A stretch of 64,000 nt of DNA from Planctomycetota bacterium. Its GTDB lineage: Bacteria; Planctomycetota; Planctomycetia; Gemmatales; Gemmataceae. The notes under the pieces were generated by a model that ran no database searches, had not been told where the DNA came from, and saw only the letters and a list, made by a program, of their open reading frames with translations. Positions 37,299-46,246 of the stretch are shown here, piece after piece. The stretch spans positions 21,104 to 85,103 of the forward strand of contig JAKOSN010000292.1 of NCBI GenBank assembly GCA_029777335.1, given 5' to 3'. Positions within the stretch are counted from its first letter, which is position 1, and the number at the start of each line of letters is the position of its first letter. Position numbers and translations under genes: made by a program.

Positions 37299-37748
37299 AT
37301 GAGAATGGCACGCTGGCAACCCCTGGCAACCTCGTGGGATCCCTTCCAGCAACTGCAATCGGAAATGAATCGGCTGTTCGATCGCTGGACGCAACCCACG
37401 GAGCGCTCGAACGGGGGCGCGGTCGATCCGGCGGTCAATGTCTGGGAGAGCGGCGAGGCTGCCTACCTGGAAGCGGAATTGCCGGGAGTCGAATTCAAGG
37501 ATCTGGAAGTCTACGTCACCGGAGGCAATCAACTGACACTGAAGGGTCAACGCAAACCGCTGGTGCCCGAGAAGGGCGTCTGGCATCGTCAGGAGCGCCC
37601 CGTGGGCACCTTTGTCCGGGTGTTGACTCTGCCGTTTGCCGTCGACGCGGACAAGGTAGACGCCAAGCTGGAGAACGGGGTTCTCCTTGTGAAACTCCCC
37701 AAGCATGAGGCGGCCAAGCCGCGGAAGATCGCGGTCAAGGCCGAGTAA
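37299..37748 (+). CDS. Small heat-shock protein, Hsp20/alpha-crystallin family
   Basis: The 149-residue product starts at the ATG preceded by AAGGAGG. It has a short N-terminal arm (WDPFQQLQSEMNRLFDRW) and an alpha-crystallin domain (about 45-140) with YLEAELPGVEFKDLEVYV, LTLKGQRK and the conserved end of the domain KLENGVLLVKLPK. Such proteins hold unfolding polypeptides as ATP-independent holdases. It is followed after 67 bases by a second Hsp20, so the two are presumably co-transcribed from the sigma-54 promoter. Confidence 0.95.
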   Translation: MRMARWQPLATSWDPFQQLQSEMNRLFDRWTQPTERSNGGAVDPAVNVWESGEAAYLEAELPGVEFKDLEVYVTGGNQLTLKGQRKPLVPEKGVWHRQERPVGTFVRVLTLPFAVDADKVDAKLENGVLLVKLPKHEAAKPRKIAVKAE

Positions 37749-37815
37749 CCCGAACCCATCCTGGAGGGCGCGGCGTGTTTCTCCGCGCGGCCTCCTTAGT
37801 CCAGGAGCATTCGCC

Positions 37816-38214
37816 ATGGCTGAAGCGACCACGACCCCCGCCAAGGGCCTCGCGGAACAGACCCGGCCCGAGCGCACCCGGGGCGGTATCCAGTTTTCAC
37901 CGCGAGTGGATATCTTCGAGACCGAGGATGAACTGTTGCTCTATGCAGAGATTCCCGGAGTAAAGCCGGACAACATCGATCTGCACTACGAGAACGGGGA
38001 ATTGACTCTCAACGCCCGCGTAACTCCCCGCTTGCCAACCCAGGGATTCCTGCTCAAGGAGTATGAGGAAGGCGATTTCTATCGCGCCTTCACCATCAGC
38101 GAAACGATCGATGCCAGTCGAATCTCGGCCCAGGCCAAGAACGGCGTCCTTCTCGTCCATCTGCCCAAGGTTGAAAAGGTGAAACCACGCCAGATTAATG
38201 TGCGTGCTGACTGA
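37816..38214 (+). CDS. Second small heat-shock protein, Hsp20 family
   Basis: This 132-residue protein has the same fold as its upstream neighbour but a different, shorter N-terminal arm rich in Thr and Ala. The alpha-crystallin domain runs about 25-130 with DELLLYAEIPGVKPDNIDL, ELTLNARV and AKNGVLLVHLPK. CCAGGAGC precedes the ATG. Two divergent Hsp20s in tandem are common and often form mixed oligomers; here sequence divergence suggests an old duplication. The gene converges with the histidine kinase at 38243, leaving only 28 bases between them and no visible terminator. Confidence 0.93.
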   Translation: MAEATTTPAKGLAEQTRPERTRGGIQFSPRVDIFETEDELLLYAEIPGVKPDNIDLHYENGELTLNARVTPRLPTQGFLLKEYEEGDFYRAFTISETIDASRISAQAKNGVLLVHLPKVEKVKPRQINVRAD

Positions 38215-38242
38215 CCGATTCAACCGGAGCGACCATCCGGGA

Positions 38243-39733
38243 TCACCGCCCATCCTCCTTCTGTCCGTGCACGCGTGCGCGACTGTCGTTCCCATCGCGT
38301 ACGCCGGAAGGGGGGTGGCGGTGGTCTCCGGTGGACCCGGACCGCAGGGGGAGAATCGTGGTGAAGGTGCTTCCCTTGCCAAGCTGGCTCTGGGCCTCAA
38401 GCGTCCCATCCAGAGCGGTGACAATGGCCTGACAAATGCTCAAACCCAGACCATCTCCACGCCGCCCCCTGGCGTGCTGGCGTGACTTGTCGCCGCGATA
38501 AAAGCGTTCAAAGATGCGCGGCAGCTCAGTCGTGCCAATGCCACACCCCGTGTCCTGCACCTGCAGCCGGGCGGTCCCTTCCCGCGGATCGGTATCCAGG
38601 CTCACCTGCACCATGCCACCCTCCGGGGTGAACTTGAGCGCGTTATCGATCAGGTTGTTGACCACCTGGCGCAGGTGATACTCATCGCCGGGAACGGTTG
38701 CAGACTGAATCAGGCCGCTGCACAGCTTCACTCCCTGGACCTCGGCGACTCCTTCAAACATCTGCAACGATTTGCGGACCACCTCGTCGAGCGCCACGGA
38801 TTGTTCGCGCAGGGCGAGCTGGTCGGCGTCGCGGGCCGCCAGCAGCAGGAGCCGGTTGACCAGCCCGGTGAGATGGCTGCATTCCTCGATCACATCGCCC
38901 AGAAACGCCATGTACTCCTCCGGGGTCCGCTCGTGGCTGAGCGCGATCTCCGCGGTCCCCCGAATGGCTGCCAACGGCGAACGCAGTTCATGCGCAGCAT
39001 TGGCGAGAAAGTCGCGTTTGCGATTCATATCCGTGGCGATGCGATCGAGAAATCCATTGATCGTCATCGCCAACTGATCGAGTTCATCGCCAGTCTGGCG
39101 CAGGGGGAGTCGTTCGTGCATGTTATCCGGGCGCAGACTCGCGGTCGTCTGGATGATGTTGGCCAGCGGCTGAGTGGCGCGTCCTGACAACCAGAAGCCG
39201 CCCAGCGGAGCCAGCAGGAGCACCATGCCAAGGGCGAGCAGGGCCATCTCGGTGATGAGCCCCACGTCTTCCTGCAACGGCTGGAGAGAGGTTCCTACTC
39301 GAACGATCAGGATCTGTCCATTGGGTTGTTTGATCCGGTTTTGCACCAGACGAACGGGGCCGGCGCTGGTGTGCACAGTGTGTCGACCCTCTGGCACTGT
39401 CTCCAGGGCAGGGGTGTTGGGACTTTGCCAGATCAGGGCCTTGTTGGCGGTGAAGATCTGGGCAAACCACCCATGACCGGAGTGGCTGCGTGCTTTCAGA
39501 TCGAGTTCCTCCCGCAGGGGGGTTTCTGGGAGTTGCCTGCTGAGGAGTGCTAGCCGGATCTCCTGCATATCCTCGTTGAGCAACTGATCCATTTCGTGGA
39601 GGAGCGCCCAGCGCACCCCTTCGCGTGCGCCGGCCAGGATGAGCAAAACCAGCAGCAGTAAGACCGTGGTGTTCCAGACCATCAGGCGAAACCGCAGAGT
39701 GCGGATCAACCCTTTAAGTCGCTCGGAGAGCAT
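38243..39733 (-). CDS. Membrane sensor histidine kinase
   Basis: The 496-residue product has membrane helices at about 18-36 and 162-184 flanking a periplasmic sensor of about 125 residues, a HAMP domain (about 185-237), a phosphoacceptor helix with H248 in NAAHELRSPLAAI, and a HATPase with N-box NNLIDNALKF, DTGCGIGTT and GDGLGLSICQ. The layout resembles metal-responsive kinases such as CusS. Its ATG lies inside the last codons of the response-regulator gene (20-base overlap), so the two are a coupled two-component pair. A basic tail of about 25 residues follows the ATPase domain. Confidence 0.93.
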   Translation of the reverse strand: MLSERLKGLIRTLRFRLMVWNTTVLLLLVLLILAGAREGVRWALLHEMDQLLNEDMQEIRLALLSRQLPETPLREELDLKARSHSGHGWFAQIFTANKALIWQSPNTPALETVPEGRHTVHTSAGPVRLVQNRIKQPNGQILIVRVGTSLQPLQEDVGLITEMALLALGMVLLLAPLGGFWLSGRATQPLANIIQTTASLRPDNMHERLPLRQTGDELDQLAMTINGFLDRIATDMNRKRDFLANAAHELRSPLAAIRGTAEIALSHERTPEEYMAFLGDVIEECSHLTGLVNRLLLLAARDADQLALREQSVALDEVVRKSLQMFEGVAEVQGVKLCSGLIQSATVPGDEYHLRQVVNNLIDNALKFTPEGGMVQVSLDTDPREGTARLQVQDTGCGIGTTELPRIFERFYRGDKSRQHARGRRGDGLGLSICQAIVTALDGTLEAQSQLGKGSTFTTILPLRSGSTGDHRHPPSGVRDGNDSRARVHGQKEDGR

Positions 39734-40385
39734 AGCCGCGTCCTCGAACCGTCTGGATCAGGCCGTCAGAGAAGCCGCGCTGCAGTTTGCCACGCAAACG
39801 GTTGATGTGGACCTCAATGACGTTGGTCGTCCCTTCCCAGTCTGCTTCCCAGAGATGCTCACACAACATGCGCCGGGTTACCACCTGGCCGGCGTGGCGC
39901 ATCAACAGTTCGAGCAAGCTGAACTCGGTGGGGGTCAGATCGATTTCGCGTTCCTCCCGAGTAACCCGGCGTGTGGTCAGATCCAGGATCAGATCGCCCA
40001 CCTGGAGACTGGCGGCGGGGCGCACCTGGGAACGCCGACAGACCGCCTCCACCCGTGCGAGCACCTCGACAAGCGCAAACGGCTTTACAATGTAGTCATC
40101 AGCGCCGGCCTGGAGTCCCGCGACGCGATCCTCGACCGCCCCCAGCGCGGTGAGCAAGATGATGGGCGTTTGAATGCCGCCCCGGCGCACCTCGTGTAAC
40201 ACCTCCAACCCGGGACGCTCCGGCAACAGTAAATCGAGGAGGATCACATCGAATTGTTGCGTGCCGGCCTGTTCCTGCCCCTTGACTCCGTCTTTGACCC
40301 AGACACACGAATGGCCCGCTTCCGTCAGTCCCTGAAAGAGCGTTTTTCCGATAACGGGATCGTCCTCGATGATGAGAATTTCCAT
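39714..40385 (-). CDS. OmpR-type response regulator
   Basis: This 223-residue protein has a receiver domain with acidic pair D8/D9, phosphoacceptor D51 in VILLDLLLPE, T79 and K101 in DDYIVKPF, then a winged-helix DNA-binding domain (about 127-223) with ELLMRHAGQVVTRRML and the recognition part NVIEVHINRLRGKL. The start ATG at 40385 gives the canonical MEILIIEDD; an upstream ATG at 40397 is possible and neither has a strong ribosome site. It is the cognate regulator of the overlapping sensor kinase. The neighbouring Hsp20 genes are convergent, so control of them is not implied. Confidence 0.93.
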   Translation of the reverse strand: MEILIIEDDPVIGKTLFQGLTEAGHSCVWVKDGVKGQEQAGTQQFDVILLDLLLPERPGLEVLHEVRRGGIQTPIILLTALGAVEDRVAGLQAGADDYIVKPFALVEVLARVEAVCRRSQVRPAASLQVGDLILDLTTRRVTREEREIDLTPTEFSLLELLMRHAGQVVTRRMLCEHLWEADWEGTTNVIEVHINRLRGKLQRGFSDGLIQTVRGRGYALRAT

Positions 40386-40471
40386 CTCTATACACATCCA
40401 TCGGACCGATGCTGAAGGAAGCCTTTCTGGCATTGTACCCAGGAAGGGCCATGCCTGCCCAGGCGTTCGCT

Positions 40472-43400
40472 CTAACCCAGCGGCCAGAGACAGAGGGTTT
40501 GATCGTCGCTGCCGGTCACGGCGAAGGAGCCGTCGGGGGCGATCGCCAGGCACAGGATGGAGCCGAGGTGGCCCTGCAACTCCCGGCGCACCGTACGTTG
40601 GGGCCAGTCCCAGATCAGCAGCCGTTCATCGTCGCCGCCGGAGAGGAGGACGAGCGTGGTGGGCGCGAAAGCAACTGCGCGGACCCAGTCGGTGTGCTTC
40701 TCCAGGCGCCACAGTTCGTTCGGGCCATCCGCTCCCCAGGCACGGATCACATGATCTTCGCCCGCTGAGGCGAACAAACGCCCGCCCTTGAAGAGGGCGA
40801 TACTCTTCACCGCGCCCTCGTGACCGCGGTAACAGCGGATCAACTCCCCGGAGAGAATATCCCAAAGGCGAACCGTGCCATCCTCGCTGCAGGACAGGAG
40901 CCGACGGCCATCGGGGGTGACTGTAACCCCGTTTACCCATCCCTCATGTCCTTCATAGGTCATCACTTCCTCGCCCGTGGCTAGCTCCCACAGACGGATG
41001 ATGCGATCGTCGCCAGCCGAGACAATGTGCTGTCCCAGCGGACCGAAGGCAACGGTAAAGACCCGGCCCGGATGCTGCAGGCGACGTTTCGGCTTGCCGG
41101 TGCTGCTGTCCCACAAACGCACACTCTGATCCAGTCCGCCGGAGACCACGGTCCGACCATCGGGGGCGAACGCGATGCTGGTCACTCCCAGGGCATGGGC
41201 CTCGATGGACAGGTGAACGTCTCCGGTGGTGCTATCCCAGAGACGGATACTGCCGTCCATGCTGGCGCTGGCGAGGCGTTTGCCATCCGGGGAGACAGCA
41301 ACGGCCCAGACGGCCTCGCGATGCCCCTCCAGGCGCAGGCGTTGATCGCCTGTGGGGAGGGAGACCATCTCCGAGGAGAGCGGCTCCACGGCTGGCAAGG
41401 GGCTGACACGAACACCGCCAACCAACTCGGGGATGGTGGTCGGCATCGAGGGCGGACGCTCCACAGGGACGGGTGCCATCGTGGGAAGAACCGTCATCGG
41501 CACAGGCGCTTGTGCCTCGGTCGCGAGAAGGGGGGGAATGACCAGGGGCGGAGGCGCCATTGCAGGCGGAAGCGCTTGCCCTGGGGCGAAGGGCACCTCC
41601 TCGGCGTAGGGGAGCGAGGGGGCGAGAGGCAGCCGTTCCTCGATCTGCACAGGCGGTCGGCGCCAGCGCAGCAGCAACTGCCGCACATATCCCTTGCGTA
41701 CCGAAAAAACCGTCGTCGCCGTTGCCAGCAGCAGGAGAATCACCAGAAGGATCCACCACACACTTCCCCCGCCCGAGGTGCCGGTGCCCTCGTGCGGGCT
41801 CAGGACGAAGAGCCAGTTCAGGGCGACGATGAGTAGGGCCACCAGGATCCCCAGGAGAGCAGCGCCCGCGCCAAGGAGCAACCAGTGCGGGAAGCCGCGA
41901 GGCAGACCGAGCCCGAACCATCCTTTCGGCAACGGGGTTCCGGGCGGGACGCTCAACGGTCCTTCCGGGAGAGAGAAGCTATCTCCCCAACCAGCCACCA
42001 GATCGGGGAGGGACAATGCAGGGCCGCCTGGCCGGGCACCGGGTGGGAGGGGCACCCCCGGAACTGATCGCTGCGGTGCGATGGTGGGCGCGGGCATCTG
42101 GCCCGCCATCCCGAGCGAAGGGGGAAACTCTCCGGTCGAGGCGATGGTTTCGGCATCGAGTTCGGGCGCCGGCGGGATTTCCTGGGGAGCGACGCCCGCG
42201 GCCGGAGGGACGGCGGCGGCAGGGGGTTGTCCTTTGGGGCGACGTTCGGTCCTGGCGAGGAACGCCTGTTCCCACGCCTGAACAAACTGGGCGCAGCTGG
42301 GGAAGCGCTCCTCGCCGCGGGGAGAGAGAGCTCTCTCGAGCACGGCCCGTTCCGCGGGGGTGAACATCGTCAGATCGAGCCGCCCGGTGACCTGTTGAAA
42401 CATGCGCTCGGCGAGGCTTTCCCCCGTAAACGGCAACTGTCCCGAGCGCAGTTCGACACAGGTCATGGCCAGCCCATACTGATCGCTGTTGGCGTGCGGC
42501 ATCCCTTGCCACACCTCTGGGGCGATGTAGGGCGACCAGCGCACCCCCATGCCTTCCTCCACCGGCCTGGTAAGCGGTTCCAGCGACAGGCGGATCTGGT
42601 TCATGGCGAGCGCCAGGTTTTCTGGCTGCACGGCGCCATGAGTAAAACCGCACGCGTGGAGATGATCAAGCGCCTGTCCCAGTTGGCGCAACTGCGGCGC
42701 CAGTTCGTTGGCGGGCAGGCCCGGGACAGCGGTGAGGGCGCGCGCCTTGAGCTGGTCGCGCATCGTTAAATCGGTCCACGGAAAGACGGTGAAGATCGTA
42801 TCGTTGTGATGCCAGTGAAACAGAAGCGGCGTCAGATGAGGATGGCGAACCCGGCTGAGGCGATCGAGAGACTGCGTCAGCGAGGTTCGGGCGTCCGCAG
42901 TCATCCCTTGCAGCTGGAGAACTTTCACTGCCTGGCCCGTGGTGGTCTCTGCCCGCCAGGTGGAGCCGTGGGCCCCCTCACTGGTGCGCTGTGCACCCCG
43001 CAACGTGATCCCGGGCGGAGTTGGCAAGGTCGGCCCTTCGCTGGGAGGCACGGGCGACCCAGGGGTTGTGGAGGGTTGCGCCGGAGGAGGCTGGGAACTG
43101 GGCGGGACGGTCTCGGCCTCAGCCTGGATGGCCGGAGCCGAGGGGGCAGCTGGCGCCACTCCCCGATAGGAATCCACCAGCGCCTTGATGAAAGCCCGGC
43201 AGGTGGGCCAGCGCTCCTGGGGATTCTTGGCCAGGGCACGCGCCACCACGGGGCGCTCCACCTCGGGCAACATGCTGAGATCGGGGGGGCGGTCAAGGTG
43301 TCCGCGGCGAATCTCAGCCGGCGAGCCCGTGAACGGAAGTTGCCCCCCGCGTAACTGGCACCAGGTGACCGCGAGCGCGTACTGATCGGTCCACTGCGAG

Positions 43401-44023
43401 ATGTTGCCGCGCAGCAACTCCGGGGCGGCATAGTAAAGAGTCATCCCGCCGACGTGCTGGCTCATCTCCTTTTCGAGCAGACGGAGGAGGCCGAAATCAC
43501 CAACCTTAATCCCCTCGCCGAGTAAAAGGATATTTTGAGGTTTAATATCGCCATGCTGAATGCCAACGGGGCGTGGTCCGCCGAAGTAATGCCGAGGTTT
43601 GTTGAGGTAATCGATGACCTTGGCCGCCTCCAGGCTGTAGCGAACCAGCGCCCGCTGGGGCAACCCCGCCAGACCGCGTTTGCGCGCCTCGTTCAGCTTG
43701 TCCTGCAATGTCTGGTCCGCCAACTCCATCCCGATAATGAGCCAGCCGGGAACCTGCCAGGTGCCAAAGATGGTGATCAGATTGGGGTGCTTGAGATTCT
43801 TGATGATCTCCAGCGCGCGCAACTCCAGTTCACCCGTTTTTCCCGTGAGGGCGACAAACTTGAAGGCGACATGGAAGCCGCCCGGCCCCTTTGCTTCCCA
43901 CACCTCGCCAAAGCCCCCCTTGCCCAGGGGGCGCAGCAGATGGTAGCCCGGCACCGGCTCCATGGGGGGAGCTTTGGCGCCGGGGGCGCGAGGAAGGGGA
44001 GGATCCGTGGGGGACATCGCCAT
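40472..44023 (-). CDS. Kinase-pseudokinase fusion with WD40 propeller
   Basis: The 1183-residue product has two kinase-like domains in tandem. The first (about 26-290) keeps K55, the HRD-equivalent HGD with D159, and DFG with D176. The second (about 340-590) keeps K367 but has HGA (A464) where the catalytic Asp should be and no DFG (LSLEP instead), so it is a pseudokinase. A proline-rich linker separates them. Two membrane helices lie at about 713-740 and 755-775, followed by a Pro-rich region and seven WD40 repeats (about 897-1183). The propeller would be returned to the cytosol by the second helix. The ribosome site is weak and an alternative ATG lies two codons downstream. Confidence 0.9.
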   Translation of the reverse strand: MAMSPTDPPLPRAPGAKAPPMEPVPGYHLLRPLGKGGFGEVWEAKGPGGFHVAFKFVALTGKTGELELRALEIIKNLKHPNLITIFGTWQVPGWLIIGMELADQTLQDKLNEARKRGLAGLPQRALVRYSLEAAKVIDYLNKPRHYFGGPRPVGIQHGDIKPQNILLLGEGIKVGDFGLLRLLEKEMSQHVGGMTLYYAAPELLRGNISQWTDQYALAVTWCQLRGGQLPFTGSPAEIRRGHLDRPPDLSMLPEVERPVVARALAKNPQERWPTCRAFIKALVDSYRGVAPAAPSAPAIQAEAETVPPSSQPPPAQPSTTPGSPVPPSEGPTLPTPPGITLRGAQRTSEGAHGSTWRAETTTGQAVKVLQLQGMTADARTSLTQSLDRLSRVRHPHLTPLLFHWHHNDTIFTVFPWTDLTMRDQLKARALTAVPGLPANELAPQLRQLGQALDHLHACGFTHGAVQPENLALAMNQIRLSLEPLTRPVEEGMGVRWSPYIAPEVWQGMPHANSDQYGLAMTCVELRSGQLPFTGESLAERMFQQVTGRLDLTMFTPAERAVLERALSPRGEERFPSCAQFVQAWEQAFLARTERRPKGQPPAAAVPPAAGVAPQEIPPAPELDAETIASTGEFPPSLGMAGQMPAPTIAPQRSVPGVPLPPGARPGGPALSLPDLVAGWGDSFSLPEGPLSVPPGTPLPKGWFGLGLPRGFPHWLLLGAGAALLGILVALLIVALNWLFVLSPHEGTGTSGGGSVWWILLVILLLLATATTVFSVRKGYVRQLLLRWRRPPVQIEERLPLAPSLPYAEEVPFAPGQALPPAMAPPPLVIPPLLATEAQAPVPMTVLPTMAPVPVERPPSMPTTIPELVGGVRVSPLPAVEPLSSEMVSLPTGDQRLRLEGHREAVWAVAVSPDGKRLASASMDGSIRLWDSTTGDVHLSIEAHALGVTSIAFAPDGRTVVSGGLDQSVRLWDSSTGKPKRRLQHPGRVFTVAFGPLGQHIVSAGDDRIIRLWELATGEEVMTYEGHEGWVNGVTVTPDGRRLLSCSEDGTVRLWDILSGELIRCYRGHEGAVKSIALFKGGRLFASAGEDHVIRAWGADGPNELWRLEKHTDWVRAVAFAPTTLVLLSGGDDERLLIWDWPQRTVRRELQGHLGSILCLAIAPDGSFAVTGSDDQTLCLWPLG

Positions 44024-44056
44024 GGTTATCCGTCCGCAACTCGATAGAGGACCATC

Positions 44057-45541
44057 TCAGGCTCTCCGCCGGGCATGCGCGGCGTTTCGATCTGTTGGCC
44101 CAAGCCCAGCAGTACCGTCGAACAGGTAGCGCGCCAGTCCGGGGCAGAGGCATCCCAGGGCGAAGGCGGTGTACAGTAACAATATTCCATCCAGCGGGAG
44201 GCGGGGACCGCTCAGCACCTCGGCATGAGTGAGCACATAGGGCAGCGGCACCCAGATCAGGGCGAGCACGGTGGGCATGGCATCGTGCTGCCAGCGGGCG
44301 GTCCAGCGCCACCCCAGGAGACCCAACCCAAGCATGAGCAGCACGGTCCCCTGCAGAATCGCCTCGTGATAGCGCACCATCCAGCGGGGTAACTCGTCTG
44401 CGCTCGCAGTCCTGCGGGCCATCCGGCGCTCGGCGAGCCACTGTTCGCCAAGGAGAAAACAGATCGCTGCTTGCAAACGGTTCTCCAGAAAGCGGCCGGG
44501 ATGAGCGCGAATCGCCTCGCCAACGGGTCGCGCAAAGGTCCGATAACGTTCGCTCTGGGAAGTTTTGGACTCCAGTTCCTTGCGCAGGGTTTCGACGGTG
44601 CTGGCGTTGGCCGCGTCCTTTTCTCGTCGTTGCTTGACGAGGGCCTCGAGCAGCTGTTCCTCGCTCTGCGGTCCGCCGTTGGCCAGCGCGTTGCTTCCCA
44701 TCCAGAGATGGAGAAAGGCAGTGTTCACGATGGGAACAGGCTCATTGAAGGTCTGGAAATTGCGCAAGGTCCACGGCGCCAGTCCGTTGGCCATCCCCAG
44801 AAAGGCGAGCAGGCCACAAAGCCACCCACGCTCCAGTTTGCGGCTGCGAAGTAAAAACCACAACAGCGCGACAAAGGCGAAGGGGAGCATCGCTGCGCGA
44901 ACCAGGCTTAACCCTGCCAGCGTGAGCCCGAAGAGAAAACTGGCGAACGGTCCGCTCGTGGCGCTGGCGCGAGCCCCCATCAGACAGCAAAACGCCAGCA
45001 AGAAAGTGGTGAGCACGCCGTCGTTGATGGCGGCGGTGTTCAGAATCCAGAAGGGATGGCAGGCACACAGAATCCCAGTGAAACAGGCGACCGTGCGCGA
45101 CCCAAAGACGCGCAGCGCGAGCAGGTAATAGCATCCGACGGTGAGCGTTCCCAGGCCACACTGGAGCCAGCGAACCAGCAGGTCGAGATCCCCTCCCCGA
45201 GTCAGAGGGCTGAGCAACGACAGCAGCCAGGGATACCCCGGAGCGGTATGGGCGGTCTTCTCTTCGCGTGGGGCAAAGGGAGCCAGCGAGCCAAACCAGC
45301 GCGAGGTGCTGAGATTCTCGACGAGGGCATCCAGCTCGGTGGGAGCAGACTGAGCGCGAAAGGTCGTGCCGGAGGGAACATCGTGGAGAGGGGGAGGCGA
45401 ATCCTGCACCTGGAAAGCCCCCGCCTGACTGGCATTGTCGGCACAGCGAACCAGGTAGCCTGTACGCAACCCGGCGGCCAGGGCGAGAATGAGCCCGACC
45501 AGGAGGATATCTGCGATCCCGAACTGACTCTTCTGAGCCAT
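44057..45541 (-). CDS. Multi-pass glycosyltransferase-like membrane protein
   Basis: This 494-residue protein, started at the ATG at 45541 with GGGAGAG upstream, has about ten hydrophobic helices and a large first loop. The segment KTAHTAPGYPWLLSLLSPL following the first helix resembles the GT39/ArnT-type region (acidic or His residues before a Tyr-Pro), which in that family binds polyprenyl-phosphate sugar. The first-loop Asp-Glu pair of classical members is not obvious, so the substrate and even the activity are uncertain. It lies 33 bases upstream of the kinase-pseudokinase gene on the same strand and may be co-transcribed with it. Confidence 0.65.
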   Translation of the reverse strand: MAQKSQFGIADILLVGLILALAAGLRTGYLVRCADNASQAGAFQVQDSPPPLHDVPSGTTFRAQSAPTELDALVENLSTSRWFGSLAPFAPREEKTAHTAPGYPWLLSLLSPLTRGGDLDLLVRWLQCGLGTLTVGCYYLLALRVFGSRTVACFTGILCACHPFWILNTAAINDGVLTTFLLAFCCLMGARASATSGPFASFLFGLTLAGLSLVRAAMLPFAFVALLWFLLRSRKLERGWLCGLLAFLGMANGLAPWTLRNFQTFNEPVPIVNTAFLHLWMGSNALANGGPQSEEQLLEALVKQRREKDAANASTVETLRKELESKTSQSERYRTFARPVGEAIRAHPGRFLENRLQAAICFLLGEQWLAERRMARRTASADELPRWMVRYHEAILQGTVLLMLGLGLLGWRWTARWQHDAMPTVLALIWVPLPYVLTHAEVLSGPRLPLDGILLLYTAFALGCLCPGLARYLFDGTAGLGPTDRNAAHARRRA

Positions 45542-45731
45542 GAGCGCTCTCCCGTGATTTGTGCCGATCCTGTGCTCATCATACCCAGGGCGACAGCGGG
45601 TTGCCACCGCGCAGGTCGCCTTTGTCCCTCCTGCCTTCCTCTTGCCGCCGATACAACGCGCCGGTAGTCTGACAATTGGTTCGGAGCTACAACAAGAACA
45701 TCACTATCCTGAGGATTCGCAGGAGACTTTC

Positions 45732-46172
45732 ATGGGACGACGCTTCCGGAACCGTCGATTGGAGTTGCGCGCCCAGTATGATGCTGCCGAGCGCCGCAAA
45801 CAGGACGACGAAGAACTGGACGAAGAGGAAGAAGAAGAGGACGACGAGGAAGAGGAGTCTGCCGAGGGCGAAGAAGGCGAGGAGGGGGAAGAGGAAGAGG
45901 AAGGGGAAGAAGAGGAACTGGACGAGGACGGCGAACCAATCGTTCGCAAGAAAAAGAAGAAGGTCAAGGTCAAGGTTGAGAAGCCCAAGCGCACGCGCAC
46001 GGTGAAAACGCCGCGGCTGCGCATGGTCTGGAAGGTGTTCAACAACTCCAACCAGCCGGTGGCGACCTACGACTACGCCCGCAAACAGGAGGCGGAGGAA
46101 CATGCCGCCCGCTTGCAGGCAGAGAAGAAACAGACCTACTTTGTCCAGCCGGTCAAGGAACCAATCGAGTAA
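45732..46172 (+). CDS. Small protein with Glu-rich and Lys-rich tracts
   Basis: The 146-residue product starts after AGGAGAC. Residues about 1-23 are basic, about 24-68 are almost all Glu and Asp, and about 73-90 are rich in Lys and Val (KKKKKVKVKVEKPKR). A short folded-looking C-terminal part follows (LRMVWKVFNNSNQPVATYDY). The C-terminal segment may form a small beta-hairpin domain; the acidic and basic tracts look disordered. A role in nucleic acid or ribosome binding is possible but not shown. It is not homologous to anything I recognise. Confidence 0.65.
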   Translation: MGRRFRNRRLELRAQYDAAERRKQDDEELDEEEEEEDDEEEESAEGEEGEEGEEEEEGEEEELDEDGEPIVRKKKKKVKVKVEKPKRTRTVKTPRLRMVWKVFNNSNQPVATYDYARKQEAEEHAARLQAEKKQTYFVQPVKEPIE

Positions 46173-46184
46173 GCCTTCCCCGAT

Positions 46185-46232
46185 CCCGCTCGCTGCTCAC
46201 GCGCTGCAGGTGGCGCCTCGGCGGCGAGCGGG
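46185..46232. terminator. Long-loop inverted repeat between convergent genes
   Basis: CCCGCTCGC (46185-46193) and GCGAGCGGG (46224-46232) are perfect 9-base arms around a 30-base loop, between the acidic protein gene and the convergent methyltransferase-like gene. No U-tract is present. Confidence 0.3.
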
Positions 46233-46246
46233 GGCTTCTGGCACGC

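Noticed and set aside
45780..45960. GAA/GAG-rich stretch as a tandem DNA repeat
   Set aside because: It is explained by the Glu-rich coding tract and shows no fixed repeat unit.
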